Part shown: piece by piece, positions 9,401-16,900 of the stretch
How positions within the stretch are numbered: position 1 is the stretch's first letter
How the letters are laid out: every line of letters begins with the position of its first letter
Assembly: GCA_052146895.1 (NCBI GenBank)
Contig: JBKQLZ010000240.1
Coordinates: 1-54,859 of the forward strand
Source: Palsa-601 sp052146895
GTDB taxonomy: Bacteria > Actinomycetota > Acidimicrobiia > Acidimicrobiales > Bog-793
Direction of reading: 5' to 3'
DNA length: 54,859 bases
Program-made: the position numbers and the translations under genes
Notes under the pieces: generated by a model
The model's database searches: none
What the model was told of the DNA's origin: nothing
The model's input: only the letters and a program-made list of their open reading frames with translations

Positions 9401-9939
9401 TCGACCTGGTACTCGCGGCGGTAGCCGGCCTCGACGAGACGCCTGACGAGATCGTCGGGATCGATTTCCTGGCCGGCCTCCACCCTGATCGGCTCGGTGT
9501 CCTCGACGCGCGGACCGAGGCGCTGCAGCAGCGCCCTCACCGGAGCGACCACGAGGCGCGGCCCGACGGCTCCTTGCTCCACCCCCTCTTCGCCTTCCCA
9601 GCCCCGCCGCGCGTGGCGGAGGTGCCACATGGCTCGCATGCGCCGGCCCATCGTCTCGACGCCAGGTGAGACGCGCTCGAACGGCAGCGTCTCCCATGCC
9701 GGGAGCAGATCGACGGACTCCGGCCCGGCGAAAGCACCAAGGTCGTGCGCGAGGTTCTCGGCCTCCCTCATGGTCGGCGTCGCGATCAGCACGACCGGCG
9801 CGCTGCCGAGGGAAGCCACTGCCGCGAGAACCGCCGGCCGGGCGGACTCGCTCACCGCTACGACGCTGTCGGTGCTTCCTAGGAGCCGCGCGAGGCCGGC
9901 TTCGCCGGCGAGCAGACCGGGGAGTGCTCTGAGGGTCAC
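6427..9939 (-). CDS. mfd: Transcription-repair coupling factor
   Basis: ATP-driven DNA translocase that removes stalled RNA polymerase and recruits UvrA. The 1170 residues match the family. In order are the UvrB-like N-terminal domains, the RNA-polymerase-interacting region (about residues 490-560, with FVVHHIHGVARYGG), helicase domain 1 with Walker A GDVGFGKT at 645-652 and the DEEQRF box at 746-751, helicase domain 2 with the RGRVGRGDRRAYAY motif, and the C-terminal UvrA-binding domain. The GTG start overlaps the pth stop by 4 bases (GTGA), so the two are translationally coupled. Confidence 0.97.
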   Translation of the reverse strand: MTLRALPGLLAGEAGLARLLGSTDSVVAVSESARPAVLAAVASLGSAPVVLIATPTMREAENLAHDLGAFAGPESVDLLPAWETLPFERVSPGVETMGRRMRAMWHLRHARRGWEGEEGVEQGAVGPRLVVAPVRALLQRLGPRVEDTEPIRVEAGQEIDPDDLVRRLVEAGYRREYQVEHRGELAVRGGIVDVFGSTADAGVRIDLWGDEVERLTHFDVGDQRSIGDIDSVEFFGCRELVLTDAVRDRARVLARESPVARDVFDRIAEGLLFDGMESWLPWLTDEEHLFTDLLSPEARVVLVEPRRLRDRAAELIEEEESLADALASTWVTPGEPAPGSEHGVPRLHLPFERLLSHSAALLSSVLAVADSPDIVNIPTSGWPPVLGDAAALVKRLTDLSGDGYRVVIAADGDGSARRIKTVLDEQGLTADLVEPADGGALRLPGVHITVAQLEKGTVFPNSKLAILAEPDITGRRRPHRVARPRQRAIEGFFDDLEPGAFVVHHIHGVARYGGLVKRNLGGAERDYLLLEYRGGDKLYVPSDQIDAITPYSGGDHPSLNRLGGSDWQKQKARVRAATREIARELVQLYQRRASIEGHQFAADTPWQVEMEQAFPYPETVDQLKAIADVKADMEQPRPMDRLVCGDVGFGKTEVAIRAVFKAVQDGFQTAVLVPTTLLASQHLQTFGDRFAPYPMRVEMLSRFLTAAEARKVVRGLADGSVDVVIGTHRLLGSDVQFKRLGLLVVDEEQRFGVSHKEAIKMLTAGVDVMTLTASPIPRTLELSLTGIRDLSLINTPPSERQPILTYVGEYDERAVAEAIRRELLREGQVFFVHNRIQDIEPTTRRLQELVPDARIAIAHGQMDEGSLEQVVLEFWEGRYDVLVCTTIIESGIDMPTVNTMVVDRADMLGLGQLHQLRGRVGRGDRRAYAYLLFPPDRVLSEQSYERLRTIGEHTELGSGFKIAMRDLEIRGAGNLLGNDQSGHIAAVGYDLYVRMVSEAVSELKGEPIRIPVEITIDLPIKASLPESYVGREDLRLEAYRRLVEVREQSAVDDLRQEWLDRYGPLPNAAQALLAIGRLRAECVRTGVTEISAGVARPGTPGNPGRLGEVVVRLAPLRLPVSAQVRLRRLHPRAIWKEEPSQLIVPLASGEDLPARIVQLLSELVPAEQVA

Positions 9940-10502
9940 GAACGTGTATTGAAGCGGTTCATCGCAGTCGACAGTCCATCGGCGAGCAAAGCTTCCACCG
10001 CATCGGCAGCCTGCTCGACCGCGACGGCGAGCAACTCACGATCGGCTTTGCCAGGCCTCCGGAGAACGTGGTCGATCCCTTGTGACCGTCCCGGCGGCTT
10101 CCCGACACCGATCCTGACCCTGATGAAGTCGCGGTGGTGCAGGTGCTGCTCTACGGAGCGCAGGCCGTTGTGCCCGGCTATGCCGCCTCCTGCCTTTATC
10201 CGCACTACACCCGGTTCGAGGTCGAGCTCGTCGTGGACGACCACGATCTTGGGCGCCTCGTCCGCGACGTAACGGCGGGCGAGCACGCTCACCGACACAC
10301 CGGAGTCGTTCATGTACGTGTTCGGGACGGCGAGGGCGAGGACCTTGCCGCCCGTCCTCACAACGGCGGTCTCGGCTTGCGTGCCCTTCTCAGCCTTCAA
10401 CCGGACGTCGTGGCGGGCCGCAACGAGCCTCACGGCATCGGCGCCGTAGTTGTGACGGGTGCCTTGATACTCCTGGCCGGGATTGCCCAGCCCTACCGCC
10501 AA
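9936..10502 (-). CDS. pth: Peptidyl-tRNA hydrolase
   Basis: Releases peptides from peptidyl-tRNAs that drop off the ribosome. The motif VGLGNPGQEY followed by GTRHNYG holds the catalytic His and the substrate-binding Asn (His17 and Asn7 from this start). The start is uncertain. TTG at 10502 begins only two residues before the first beta strand. Alternatively CTG at 10562, overlapping the rplY stop as CTGA, would add 20 residues (LRFPRPGGG...) and restore the full strand DLLAVGLG. The stop overlaps the mfd start by 4 bases. The rplY-pth-mfd order fits the conserved block. Confidence 0.95.
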   Translation of the reverse strand: MAVGLGNPGQEYQGTRHNYGADAVRLVAARHDVRLKAEKGTQAETAVVRTGGKVLALAVPNTYMNDSGVSVSVLARRYVADEAPKIVVVHDELDLEPGVVRIKAGGGIAGHNGLRSVEQHLHHRDFIRVRIGVGKPPGRSQGIDHVLRRPGKADRELLAVAVEQAADAVEALLADGLSTAMNRFNTRS

Positions 10503-10558
10503 CAGGTCTGCGGTGGTGGAGCCCGCCGGCTTGTGGCCGCCGCCGGGACGGGGGAACC

Positions 10559-11218
10559 TCAGCTCTCGCCGGCGCCTTCGCCGCCGGCAGGCTCCGCCTC
10601 GGCGCCGGGCACGGCCCCTTCTGCACCTTCGACGACCTCGGGCTCTTCTTCGACTGCGACGACCTGCGGAGGCTGACCGGTCACGACTGCCTGGTCGGGG
10701 TCGGCGTCACTCTCGACACCCTCGGGCAGTTCTATGTCCCTGACCCGAATCGTGATACCGATCTCGAGATTGGTGATGTCGATGTCGAGGTGAGGAGGCA
10801 AGTTGGCGGGTCGCGCCTTGACGTTGAGGCTCTGTAGCTCCTGGGCAACGGTCCCGGCTCCGCGCTGCACAGCAAGGGCCTCTCCGATGAGCAGGATCGG
10901 CACGTCGGCGGAGATGATCTCGTCCCGGCTGACGACCTGGAAGTCGATGTGGGTCACGGTCTGACGCACCGGGTGCCGCTGCAGCTGACGGGCGACGGCC
11001 AAGTGCTGCGTCGAGCCGATGTGCAGCTCGAGGAGCGCGCGGGCGCCGGCCTCGCCGTTCAGGGCGATCCGGAGGTCACGGGCGTCGACCGAGACCGGGA
11101 TCGGCTCGATCCCGTGCCCGTAGACGACAGCAGGGATCCGGCCGTCGCGGCGCAGCTGGCGACTGGCGCGGCTGCCCTCTGGCCGGCCTGTCTCGGCGAC
11201 TAGCTGAATTTCTGCCAT
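10559..11218 (-). CDS. rplY: 50S ribosomal protein L25/general stress protein Ctc
   Basis: 5S rRNA-binding ribosomal protein of the long CTC type. The N-terminal L25 domain (about residues 1-95) starts with LVAETGRPEGSRASRQLRRDG and the IPAVVYGHG motif. The TL5/CTC beta domain (about 96-185) follows, and then a 30-residue acidic, Ala/Glu-rich tail that is probably unstructured. The ATG at 11218 has GCAGGAG about 10 bases upstream. It lies directly upstream of pth on the same strand, a classic pairing. Confidence 0.95.
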   Translation of the reverse strand: MAEIQLVAETGRPEGSRASRQLRRDGRIPAVVYGHGIEPIPVSVDARDLRIALNGEAGARALLELHIGSTQHLAVARQLQRHPVRQTVTHIDFQVVSRDEIISADVPILLIGEALAVQRGAGTVAQELQSLNVKARPANLPPHLDIDITNLEIGITIRVRDIELPEGVESDADPDQAVVTGQPPQVVAVEEEPEVVEGAEGAVPGAEAEPAGGEGAGES

Positions 11219-11333
11219 GGGACGCGCTCCTGCAAAGGGGTCGAGAGGGGGTTCACTTGCGGCCTTACCTGCGGCCCGGAGAGTTTAGGCCATCTGGGAG
11301 GGGCTGCCATCCGGGTGCCCCTCTGAGCCTGCG

Positions 11334-12305
11334 CTACAGGAGGTTCTGCCCGCCGAAGATCTCCGACACGGACGTGTCCTCGAACACTGCGTCGATGGCG
11401 TCCGCGATGATCTGCGCGATCGAGATCACCTCGAGCTTGTCGATCCGCCGCTCCGGCGGGACGGGAAGGGTATTCGTCACGACCACACGGGAGATCGGCG
11501 CTGCCTTCAGCCTGTCCAGCGCCGGTCCGGCCAATATCGCGTGCGTCGCCATCGCCCAAACATCGGTGGCACCCTCCTCGACCAACCGCTCGGCCGCGAC
11601 GCAGATCGTCCCCGCTGTCCCGATCATGTCGTCGATGATCACGCAGCGGCGCCCGCCGACGCGCCCGACCACCTCGAACGCCTCGACCTCGTCGATGGAC
11701 CCGCGGGGCCGGCGCTTGTGCACGAAAGCGAGGTCCGTACCGAGGACTTGGCTGTAGCGCTCGGCCACCTTCACCCGCCCGGCGTCTGGCGACACGATGA
11801 CCATGTCGGTGTCCCCGTGGCTGCGCAAGTAGTCGATCAGTACCGGCATGGCGGTCAAGTGGTCGACGGGACCATCGAAGAAACCCTGAATCTGCCCCGA
11901 ATGCAGATCCACACTCACGATTCGGTCCGCGCCCGCTGCGGAGAGAAGGTCGGCGACTAGCTTCGCCGTGATCGGCTCACGCCCGGTCGACTTCCGGTCC
12001 TGGCGTGAGTAGCCGTAGTACGGGCAGACCGCAGTGATGCGCTTCGCCGAGGCGCGCTTTGCCGCGTCCAGCATCACGAGCATCTCCATGATCGAGTCGT
12101 TGACCGGCGCTGCGTGCGTCTGGACGATGAAGAGGTCGACGCCGCGGATCGAGTTGCCGTAACGGCAGTGCAGCTCCGAGTCGGTGAACTCCCTCAGGTT
12201 CGTCTCGCCGAGAGTCACGCCGAGGCACTTGGCGATCTCCTCGGCGAGCTCGGGGTGGGCGCGGCCTGACACGAGCTCCAGCCTGCGCGTCGGCGTCAAT
12301 TCCAT
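11334..12305 (-). CDS. prs: Ribose-phosphate pyrophosphokinase
   Basis: Makes PRPP from ribose-5-phosphate and ATP, feeding purine, pyrimidine, His, Trp and NAD synthesis. The 323 residues match the family. It shows the ATP-binding region FIVQTHAAPVNDSIMEMLVM, YYGYSRQDRK, the metal-binding VDLHSGQIQGFFDGPVDHL, and the PRPP-binding VSPDAGRVK and DDMIGTAGT loops. The open frame extends upstream, but ATG at 12305 gives the usual N-terminus. It lies 31 bases after glmU on the same strand, as in mycobacteria. Confidence 0.97.
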   Translation of the reverse strand: MELTPTRRLELVSGRAHPELAEEIAKCLGVTLGETNLREFTDSELHCRYGNSIRGVDLFIVQTHAAPVNDSIMEMLVMLDAAKRASAKRITAVCPYYGYSRQDRKSTGREPITAKLVADLLSAAGADRIVSVDLHSGQIQGFFDGPVDHLTAMPVLIDYLRSHGDTDMVIVSPDAGRVKVAERYSQVLGTDLAFVHKRRPRGSIDEVEAFEVVGRVGGRRCVIIDDMIGTAGTICVAAERLVEEGATDVWAMATHAILAGPALDRLKAAPISRVVVTNTLPVPPERRIDKLEVISIAQIIADAIDAVFEDTSVSEIFGGQNLL

Positions 12306-12336
12306 GGTCGAGCCCTCCGTCTGGTCGGTGCGCGCG

Positions 12337-13443
12337 TCATCGGTGTCCGAAGAATGGCCCGACTCGCTCCCCCCGCGCCAACCGGGTCCCAGGCTCCAGG
12401 ATAGAGAACGCTTCAACCTCCGCATTGTCGCCGATTTCGGCGCGCTCCGCCGTGGAGCTGACGATCCTCACCCCAGCGCCGAGCTGGCAGTCGACGAGGC
12501 GTGTGTTCGGCCCTACGACGCTCCCCTCGCCGATCGAGGTGGCCCCTTCGAGGATGACGCCGGGCAGCAAGGTGACGTCGGGACTGAGCGAGACCGTCGT
12601 GTCGAGGTACACCGCTTCTGGATCGACCATGGTCACGCCGCGGCGCATCCACCTCTCGTTGATGCGCGCCCGCAGCTCACCTTCGGCGGCCGCGAGCTGG
12701 GCGCGGTCGTTGACCCCGGCGGCCTCGATCGGGTCGGGCGCGACGACGGAGGTGACGGGGTAGCCGGCGTCGTGCAGGACCTCGATCGTGGAGGTGAGGA
12801 AGTACTCGCCAGTCGTCAAGTCCGGGGCGAGCCGGCGGAGAACAGGCGCGAGGACGTCGTGGCGGAAGCAATAGATCTGTGTCGCGATCTCCTCGACGTC
12901 GAGCTCGTCGGGTGAGCAGTCCCCGTCGTCGACGACACGGGCAACCCGGCCGTCCTTGTCCCGGATGATGCGGGAGTACCCGACGGGAGATTCGACGATG
13001 GCGGTCAGCACCGTCGCTGCAGCCGCGTGCTCCCGGTGGTGGCGGACGAGAGCTGCGATGGTCCTGGCCCGCACGAGCGGTGTGTCGCCTGGGACGACGA
13101 GCAGGTCGGCCTCGTCTTCGTCGGCGAAGGAGTCGGGGAAGCCGGTGAGCGCGACTGCCACGGCATCTCCCGTTCCGCGCTGTTCGGGTTGCTCGACGAA
13201 CTCGAGCCGGAGCCCGGCGGGAGCTTCGGCTTGAACGATCTTGGTCACCTCGTTCGCCCCGTGCCCGACCACGACCACGACCCGATCGACCGTGAGCTCG
13301 GCGAGGGTGTCGAGCACGTGCAGGACCATGGGTCGCCCGCACAAGCGGTGCAGGGGTTTGGGTGTGCTCGACCGCATCCGAGTCCCCTCGCCCGCGGCGA
13401 GTACGACGGCGGAGAGCGTTCGCCTGTGCAGCTTCAGCTCCAT
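12337..13443 (-). CDS. glmU: GlmU-like UDP-N-acetylglucosamine pyrophosphorylase, acetyltransferase domain truncated
   Basis: Uridylyltransferase for UDP-GlcNAc, the cell-wall precursor. The N-terminal Rossmann domain is complete: LAAGEGTRM at 15-23, EQPEQRGTGDAV, and PGDTPLVR. The C-terminal left-handed beta-helix starts (YLDTTVSLSPDVTLLPGVILEG) but stops after GERVGPFFGHR at residue 368, against about 450-480 residues in bifunctional GlmU. The part that normally carries the acetyltransferase Lys/His and acetyl-CoA site is absent, and only 31 bases separate the stop from prs, so no detached remnant is present. The ATG at 13443 has AGAGGTGG upstream and gives the normal N-terminus. The other activity must come from elsewhere if the pathway is standard. 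Confidence 0.88.
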   Translation of the reverse strand: MELKLHRRTLSAVVLAAGEGTRMRSSTPKPLHRLCGRPMVLHVLDTLAELTVDRVVVVVGHGANEVTKIVQAEAPAGLRLEFVEQPEQRGTGDAVAVALTGFPDSFADEDEADLLVVPGDTPLVRARTIAALVRHHREHAAAATVLTAIVESPVGYSRIIRDKDGRVARVVDDGDCSPDELDVEEIATQIYCFRHDVLAPVLRRLAPDLTTGEYFLTSTIEVLHDAGYPVTSVVAPDPIEAAGVNDRAQLAAAEGELRARINERWMRRGVTMVDPEAVYLDTTVSLSPDVTLLPGVILEGATSIGEGSVVGPNTRLVDCQLGAGVRIVSSTAERAEIGDNAEVEAFSILEPGTRLARGERVGPFFGHR

Positions 13444-13536
13444 CGCTCCACCTCTTGATCTCCTCGAGGCTTGCCTTTGTTTGACCCTAGCGGGGCGGGC
13501 GGCATGCCGTATGGCTCTCCGCCTGTGGGTGGGGCG

Positions 13537-13542
13537 TATCCT
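13537..13542 (+). promoter_or_regulatory. Putative -10 box for the acyl-CoA dehydrogenase gene
   Basis: TATCCT lies 9 bases before the ATG at 13552, with no Shine-Dalgarno between. This implies a leader of zero to three bases. The opposite strand has TAGGGT near 13486 facing glmU, so the 108-base gap seems to hold divergent promoters. Confidence 0.4.
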
Positions 13543-13551
13543 CGACAACCA

Positions 13552-14706
13552 ATGGACTTCCGTCCCACACCCGAGCAAGAGATGCTGCAGCAGGCGGTCG
13601 CCAAGATCGCCGGCGGCTTCGGTCACGCCTACTTCCAGCAGAAGACGAAGGAGGGAGGGAAGCAGGACGAGCTCTGGCACGCCCTCGGTGACGCCGGGTT
13701 CCTCGGCGTCCACCTTCCCGAGGCCTACGGCGGAGGGGGCATGGGCATCGCCGAGCTCGCCATCGTCTGCGAGGAGGTCGCCGCCGCCGGCTGCCCCCTC
13801 CTCTTGATCCTCGTCTCACCCGCGATCTGCGCCACCCTCATCGCCAAGTTCGGGACCGAGGACCAGAAGACTCGCTGGCTGCCCCCGATGGCGACCGGCC
13901 AGGCGAAGATGGCCTTCGCCATCACCGAGCCCGACGCCGGCTCCAACTCTCACAACATCGCCACGACGGCCACGCGAGACGGCGACGAGTGGCGCCTCAG
14001 CGGTACCAAGTACTACATCTCTGGGGTCGACGAGGCGGACGCGATCCTCGTCGTTGCCCGCACCGGCACCGACCCCGACACCAACAGAGCCAAGCTCAGC
14101 CTTTTCATCGTCGACTCGGATGCGCCGGGCCTCACCGCGACGCACATACCGGTTGAGATCGCAGCCCCTGAGCGGCAGTTCACCCTCTTCTTCGACAACC
14201 TCTCTCTCACTCGCGACCGCCTGCTCGGTACGGAGGGAGACGGTCTCCGGCAGGTGTTCGCGGGGCTCAACCCCGAGCGGCTCATGAGCGCCGCCGTCGG
14301 CTGCGGGATCGGTCGCTACGCCCTCGACAAGGCGTCACGGTACGCCCGGGACCGCTCGGTCTGGGGCCGCCCGATCGGCACGCACCAGGGCATCGCGCAC
14401 CCGCTCGCCGAGGCGAAGGTCGGGGTCGAGCTGGCGCGCCTCATGCTCGCCAAGGCCGCCTGGTGCTACGACAACGACGAGGACACCGCAGAGGCGGCGA
14501 ACATGGCCAAGTACGCAGCCGCCGAGGCGTCACTCCGCGCGCTAGATCAAGCGATACAGACGCACGGCGGGAACGGGCTCGCGAGCGAGTACGGCCTGGC
14601 CGATCTGTGGGGAACCGCACGCCTCCTTCGCACAGCGCCTGTCAGCCGGGAGATGATCCTCAACTTCGTCGCCCAGTACTCGCTGCACCTTCCGAAGTCG
14701 TACTGA
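13552..14706 (+). CDS. Acyl-CoA dehydrogenase family protein
   Basis: FAD enzyme of the fatty-acyl-CoA dehydrogenase type, 384 residues. It has the N-terminal helical domain (PEQEMLQQAVAKIAG), the middle beta domain with FAITEPDAGSN and GTKYYISG, and the C-terminal helical domain with RYARDRSVWGRPIGTHQGIAHPLAE. The motif QTHGGNGLASEYGLADLW contains a Glu at the usual catalytic-base position. The exact substrate is unknown. ATG 13552 begins MDFRPTPEQ, a typical N-terminus; upstream codons in the same frame look like non-coding sequence. It is divergent from glmU and followed 54 bases later by a methyltransferase gene. Confidence 0.92.
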   Translation: MDFRPTPEQEMLQQAVAKIAGGFGHAYFQQKTKEGGKQDELWHALGDAGFLGVHLPEAYGGGGMGIAELAIVCEEVAAAGCPLLLILVSPAICATLIAKFGTEDQKTRWLPPMATGQAKMAFAITEPDAGSNSHNIATTATRDGDEWRLSGTKYYISGVDEADAILVVARTGTDPDTNRAKLSLFIVDSDAPGLTATHIPVEIAAPERQFTLFFDNLSLTRDRLLGTEGDGLRQVFAGLNPERLMSAAVGCGIGRYALDKASRYARDRSVWGRPIGTHQGIAHPLAEAKVGVELARLMLAKAAWCYDNDEDTAEAANMAKYAAAEASLRALDQAIQTHGGNGLASEYGLADLWGTARLLRTAPVSREMILNFVAQYSLHLPKSY

Positions 14707-14760
14707 GCCAGTACCGCCAGAGCGGATCTGAGCCGAGACGACGAGAGGCCCCGAGCAGCC

Positions 14761-15426
14761 ATGACCCGAGCCATCACCTACCTCGACCCGATCCCGTCGA
14801 GCTCCGAGCGGGCCGCCAGGAGCCCGGACGACTACCTACCCATACAGGCCATCACCCACCAGATCGCGTTCGAGGCAGACGGTTGGGGAGCCGACCGCAG
14901 CAAGAAGATCCAGGAGTTGTTCGACGCTCTCGCGCCGGAGTGGCACACGCGCGGGGGTGAGGACCGGCTGAGGCCCACCGTCGACGCGTTCGAGCGCGGC
15001 CGAGTGCCACGAGGAGGCACTGCGCTCGAGATAGGGAGTGGCACAGGCCTCCAAACGCCGGTACTGCTCGACAAGTTCGACTTCGTGGTCTCGGTGGACC
15101 TCGCGGCGGAGATGCTCGCGCTCTCTCCGAGACGAGACCGCGTCGAGCTGGTCCGAGCCGATGCAGCGGCGCTGCCGCTCCTCGCCGGGAGCGCGGACGT
15201 GATCGTCTGCGTCAACGCGTTCGTCTTCCCGATGGAGTACGGGAGGGTGCTGGCGCCAGGCGGGCGCATCGTCTTCGTCACTACGAGCGGCGACCAGACG
15301 CCGATCTACCTGTCGCCGGACGATGTCGTCGCCTCGCTCGAACCGGCGCTCGGGCCAGTCGACGCCACGAGCTCGGGACACGGCTTCGGCACGTGGACCG
15401 TGGTCACGCGCCGCACCGAAGATTAG
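14761..15426 (+). CDS. Class I SAM-dependent methyltransferase
   Basis: 221-residue Rossmann methyltransferase of unknown substrate. Motif I is ALEIGSGTGLQ (about residue 89), the acidic end of strand 2 is VVSVDLAAEML, and the post-II region is LVRADAAALPLLAGSADVIVCVNAFVFP. PGGRIVFVTTSG follows. The first 70 residues are a less conserved helical cap. It is co-oriented with the acyl-CoA dehydrogenase upstream and the M20 peptidase downstream (22 bases), so it is probably part of a three-gene unit whose shared purpose is not evident. Confidence 0.85.
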   Translation: MTRAITYLDPIPSSSERAARSPDDYLPIQAITHQIAFEADGWGADRSKKIQELFDALAPEWHTRGGEDRLRPTVDAFERGRVPRGGTALEIGSGTGLQTPVLLDKFDFVVSVDLAAEMLALSPRRDRVELVRADAAALPLLAGSADVIVCVNAFVFPMEYGRVLAPGGRIVFVTTSGDQTPIYLSPDDVVASLEPALGPVDATSSGHGFGTWTVVTRRTED

Positions 15427-15448
15427 AAGCAGGCAGACTGTCAGCGTT

Positions 15449-16900
15449 GTGACCCCCGCCATTCCCGCGACTCCGACCGCCGCCCCGGCGGACCTGCTCG
15501 ACGCCAGCCAGGCCTATTGGGAGGCCGACGCCATCCCGGTCCTCGCCGACTACGTCCGGATCCCGTGCCTGTCGCCTGAGTTCGACGGCGGGTGGGAAGC
15601 CCACGGGGAGATTGCCCGCGCTGCATCCCTCCTCAAAGCGTGGGCTGAAGCCCGCTCCATCGACGGCCTCTCAGTCGAGCTCGTCCAGCTTCCCGGGCTG
15701 ACGCCCGTGATCCTCGTGGATGTGCCGGCCAACCGTGCGGGCGCGACCGGCCCCCCGACACTGCTCTACGGCCACCTCGACAAGCAGCCACCCCTCGGTG
15801 ACTGGAGACAGGGTCTCGGTCCTTTCGAGCCCGTCAGGGAGGGCGACAAGCTCTTCGGGCGCGGCACGGCGGACGACGGCTACTCGATCTTCGCTGCTCT
15901 CGGCGCGATCGAGATCGCGCAGAGGACCGGGAAGACGCACGGGCACTGCGTCACCATCATCGAGGCGAGCGAGGAGAGTGGCAGTCCTCACCTCGCGCCG
16001 TACCTCGACGCGCTGGCAGATCGGCTCGGAGAAGCCGGCCCCGGCCTCGTCGTCTGCCTCGACTCCGGAGCGGCGACTTACGACCGGCTCTGGTACACCA
16101 CCTCGCTCCGCGGTCTTGTGACGGCGACCATCCACGTGAGCGTCCTGAGCGAGGGAATACACAGCGGCGCGGGCGGGGCCGTCGTCCCGGACTCCTTCCG
16201 AATCCTTCGCGAGCTGCTCAGCCGCATCGAGGACGAGAAGACTGGCGAGATCCTGCTCGAGTCTTGCGCCGTCGTCACACCCCCGTCGCGCCGGGCACAG
16301 GCGGAGGCTCTCGTCGCAGAGCTCGGGGTCTCCACCCTCGACCGCTTCCCTGTCACGCCGGGCCTCCGGCTCGCCAAGGGCGCCGGCCCAGTCGCCCAGC
16401 TCCTGGCCAGAGCGTGGAGCGCCTCGCTCGCGTTCGTCGGCATCGACGGCGTGCCACCGATCGCTGACGCCGGCAACGTGCTGCGCCCGTTCACGGCCGC
16501 GAAGATCGCTCTCCGCATCCCTCCGTCGGCAGACTCGACCGCCGTAAGCGCCGAGCTCCGCCGGCGGATCACGACCGACCCACCCGACGGCGCCGCGGTG
16601 GAGCTCACCGACCTCGCGCCGGCGAACGGCTTCGACGCCCCCGACACCGCCGCATGGCTGGCCACGGCCACCGATGAGGCTTCAGTCGCTTACTTCGGCG
16701 CTCCGGGGAGGGGGATGGGTGAGGGGGGAACGATCCCGTTTCTGAGCGAATTGCTCGCGTCGTACCCGGGGGCCCAGTTCCTCGTGACCGGAGTTCTCGG
16801 TCCAGAGTCGAACGCACACGGCGTGAACGAGATGCTGCACATCCCGACCGCGATACGCCTCACCGCCGCCGTGGCCCACGTGCTCACGCAAGCGCCCTAG
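15449..16900 (+). CDS. M20/M28-family metallopeptidase (dipeptidase/deacylase-like)
   Basis: 483-residue cytosolic zinc hydrolase of the M20 family (dipeptidases, acetylornithine deacetylases, carboxypeptidases). Metal and catalytic motifs are visible: LLYGHLDKQPPLGDW with His109 and Asp111, GRGTADDGYS, EASEESGS with the catalytic Glu175/176 pair, VVCLDSG, and the C-terminal ligand His in HGVNEMLHIPTA. A dimerisation domain occupies about residues 215-375. GTG at 15449 is chosen because it follows the upstream stop; longer frames would overlap the methyltransferase. Its stop shares a CTAG with the convergent DUF3089 gene. Confidence 0.9.
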   Translation: MTPAIPATPTAAPADLLDASQAYWEADAIPVLADYVRIPCLSPEFDGGWEAHGEIARAASLLKAWAEARSIDGLSVELVQLPGLTPVILVDVPANRAGATGPPTLLYGHLDKQPPLGDWRQGLGPFEPVREGDKLFGRGTADDGYSIFAALGAIEIAQRTGKTHGHCVTIIEASEESGSPHLAPYLDALADRLGEAGPGLVVCLDSGAATYDRLWYTTSLRGLVTATIHVSVLSEGIHSGAGGAVVPDSFRILRELLSRIEDEKTGEILLESCAVVTPPSRRAQAEALVAELGVSTLDRFPVTPGLRLAKGAGPVAQLLARAWSASLAFVGIDGVPPIADAGNVLRPFTAAKIALRIPPSADSTAVSAELRRRITTDPPDGAAVELTDLAPANGFDAPDTAAWLATATDEASVAYFGAPGRGMGEGGTIPFLSELLASYPGAQFLVTGVLGPESNAHGVNEMLHIPTAIRLTAAVAHVLTQAP

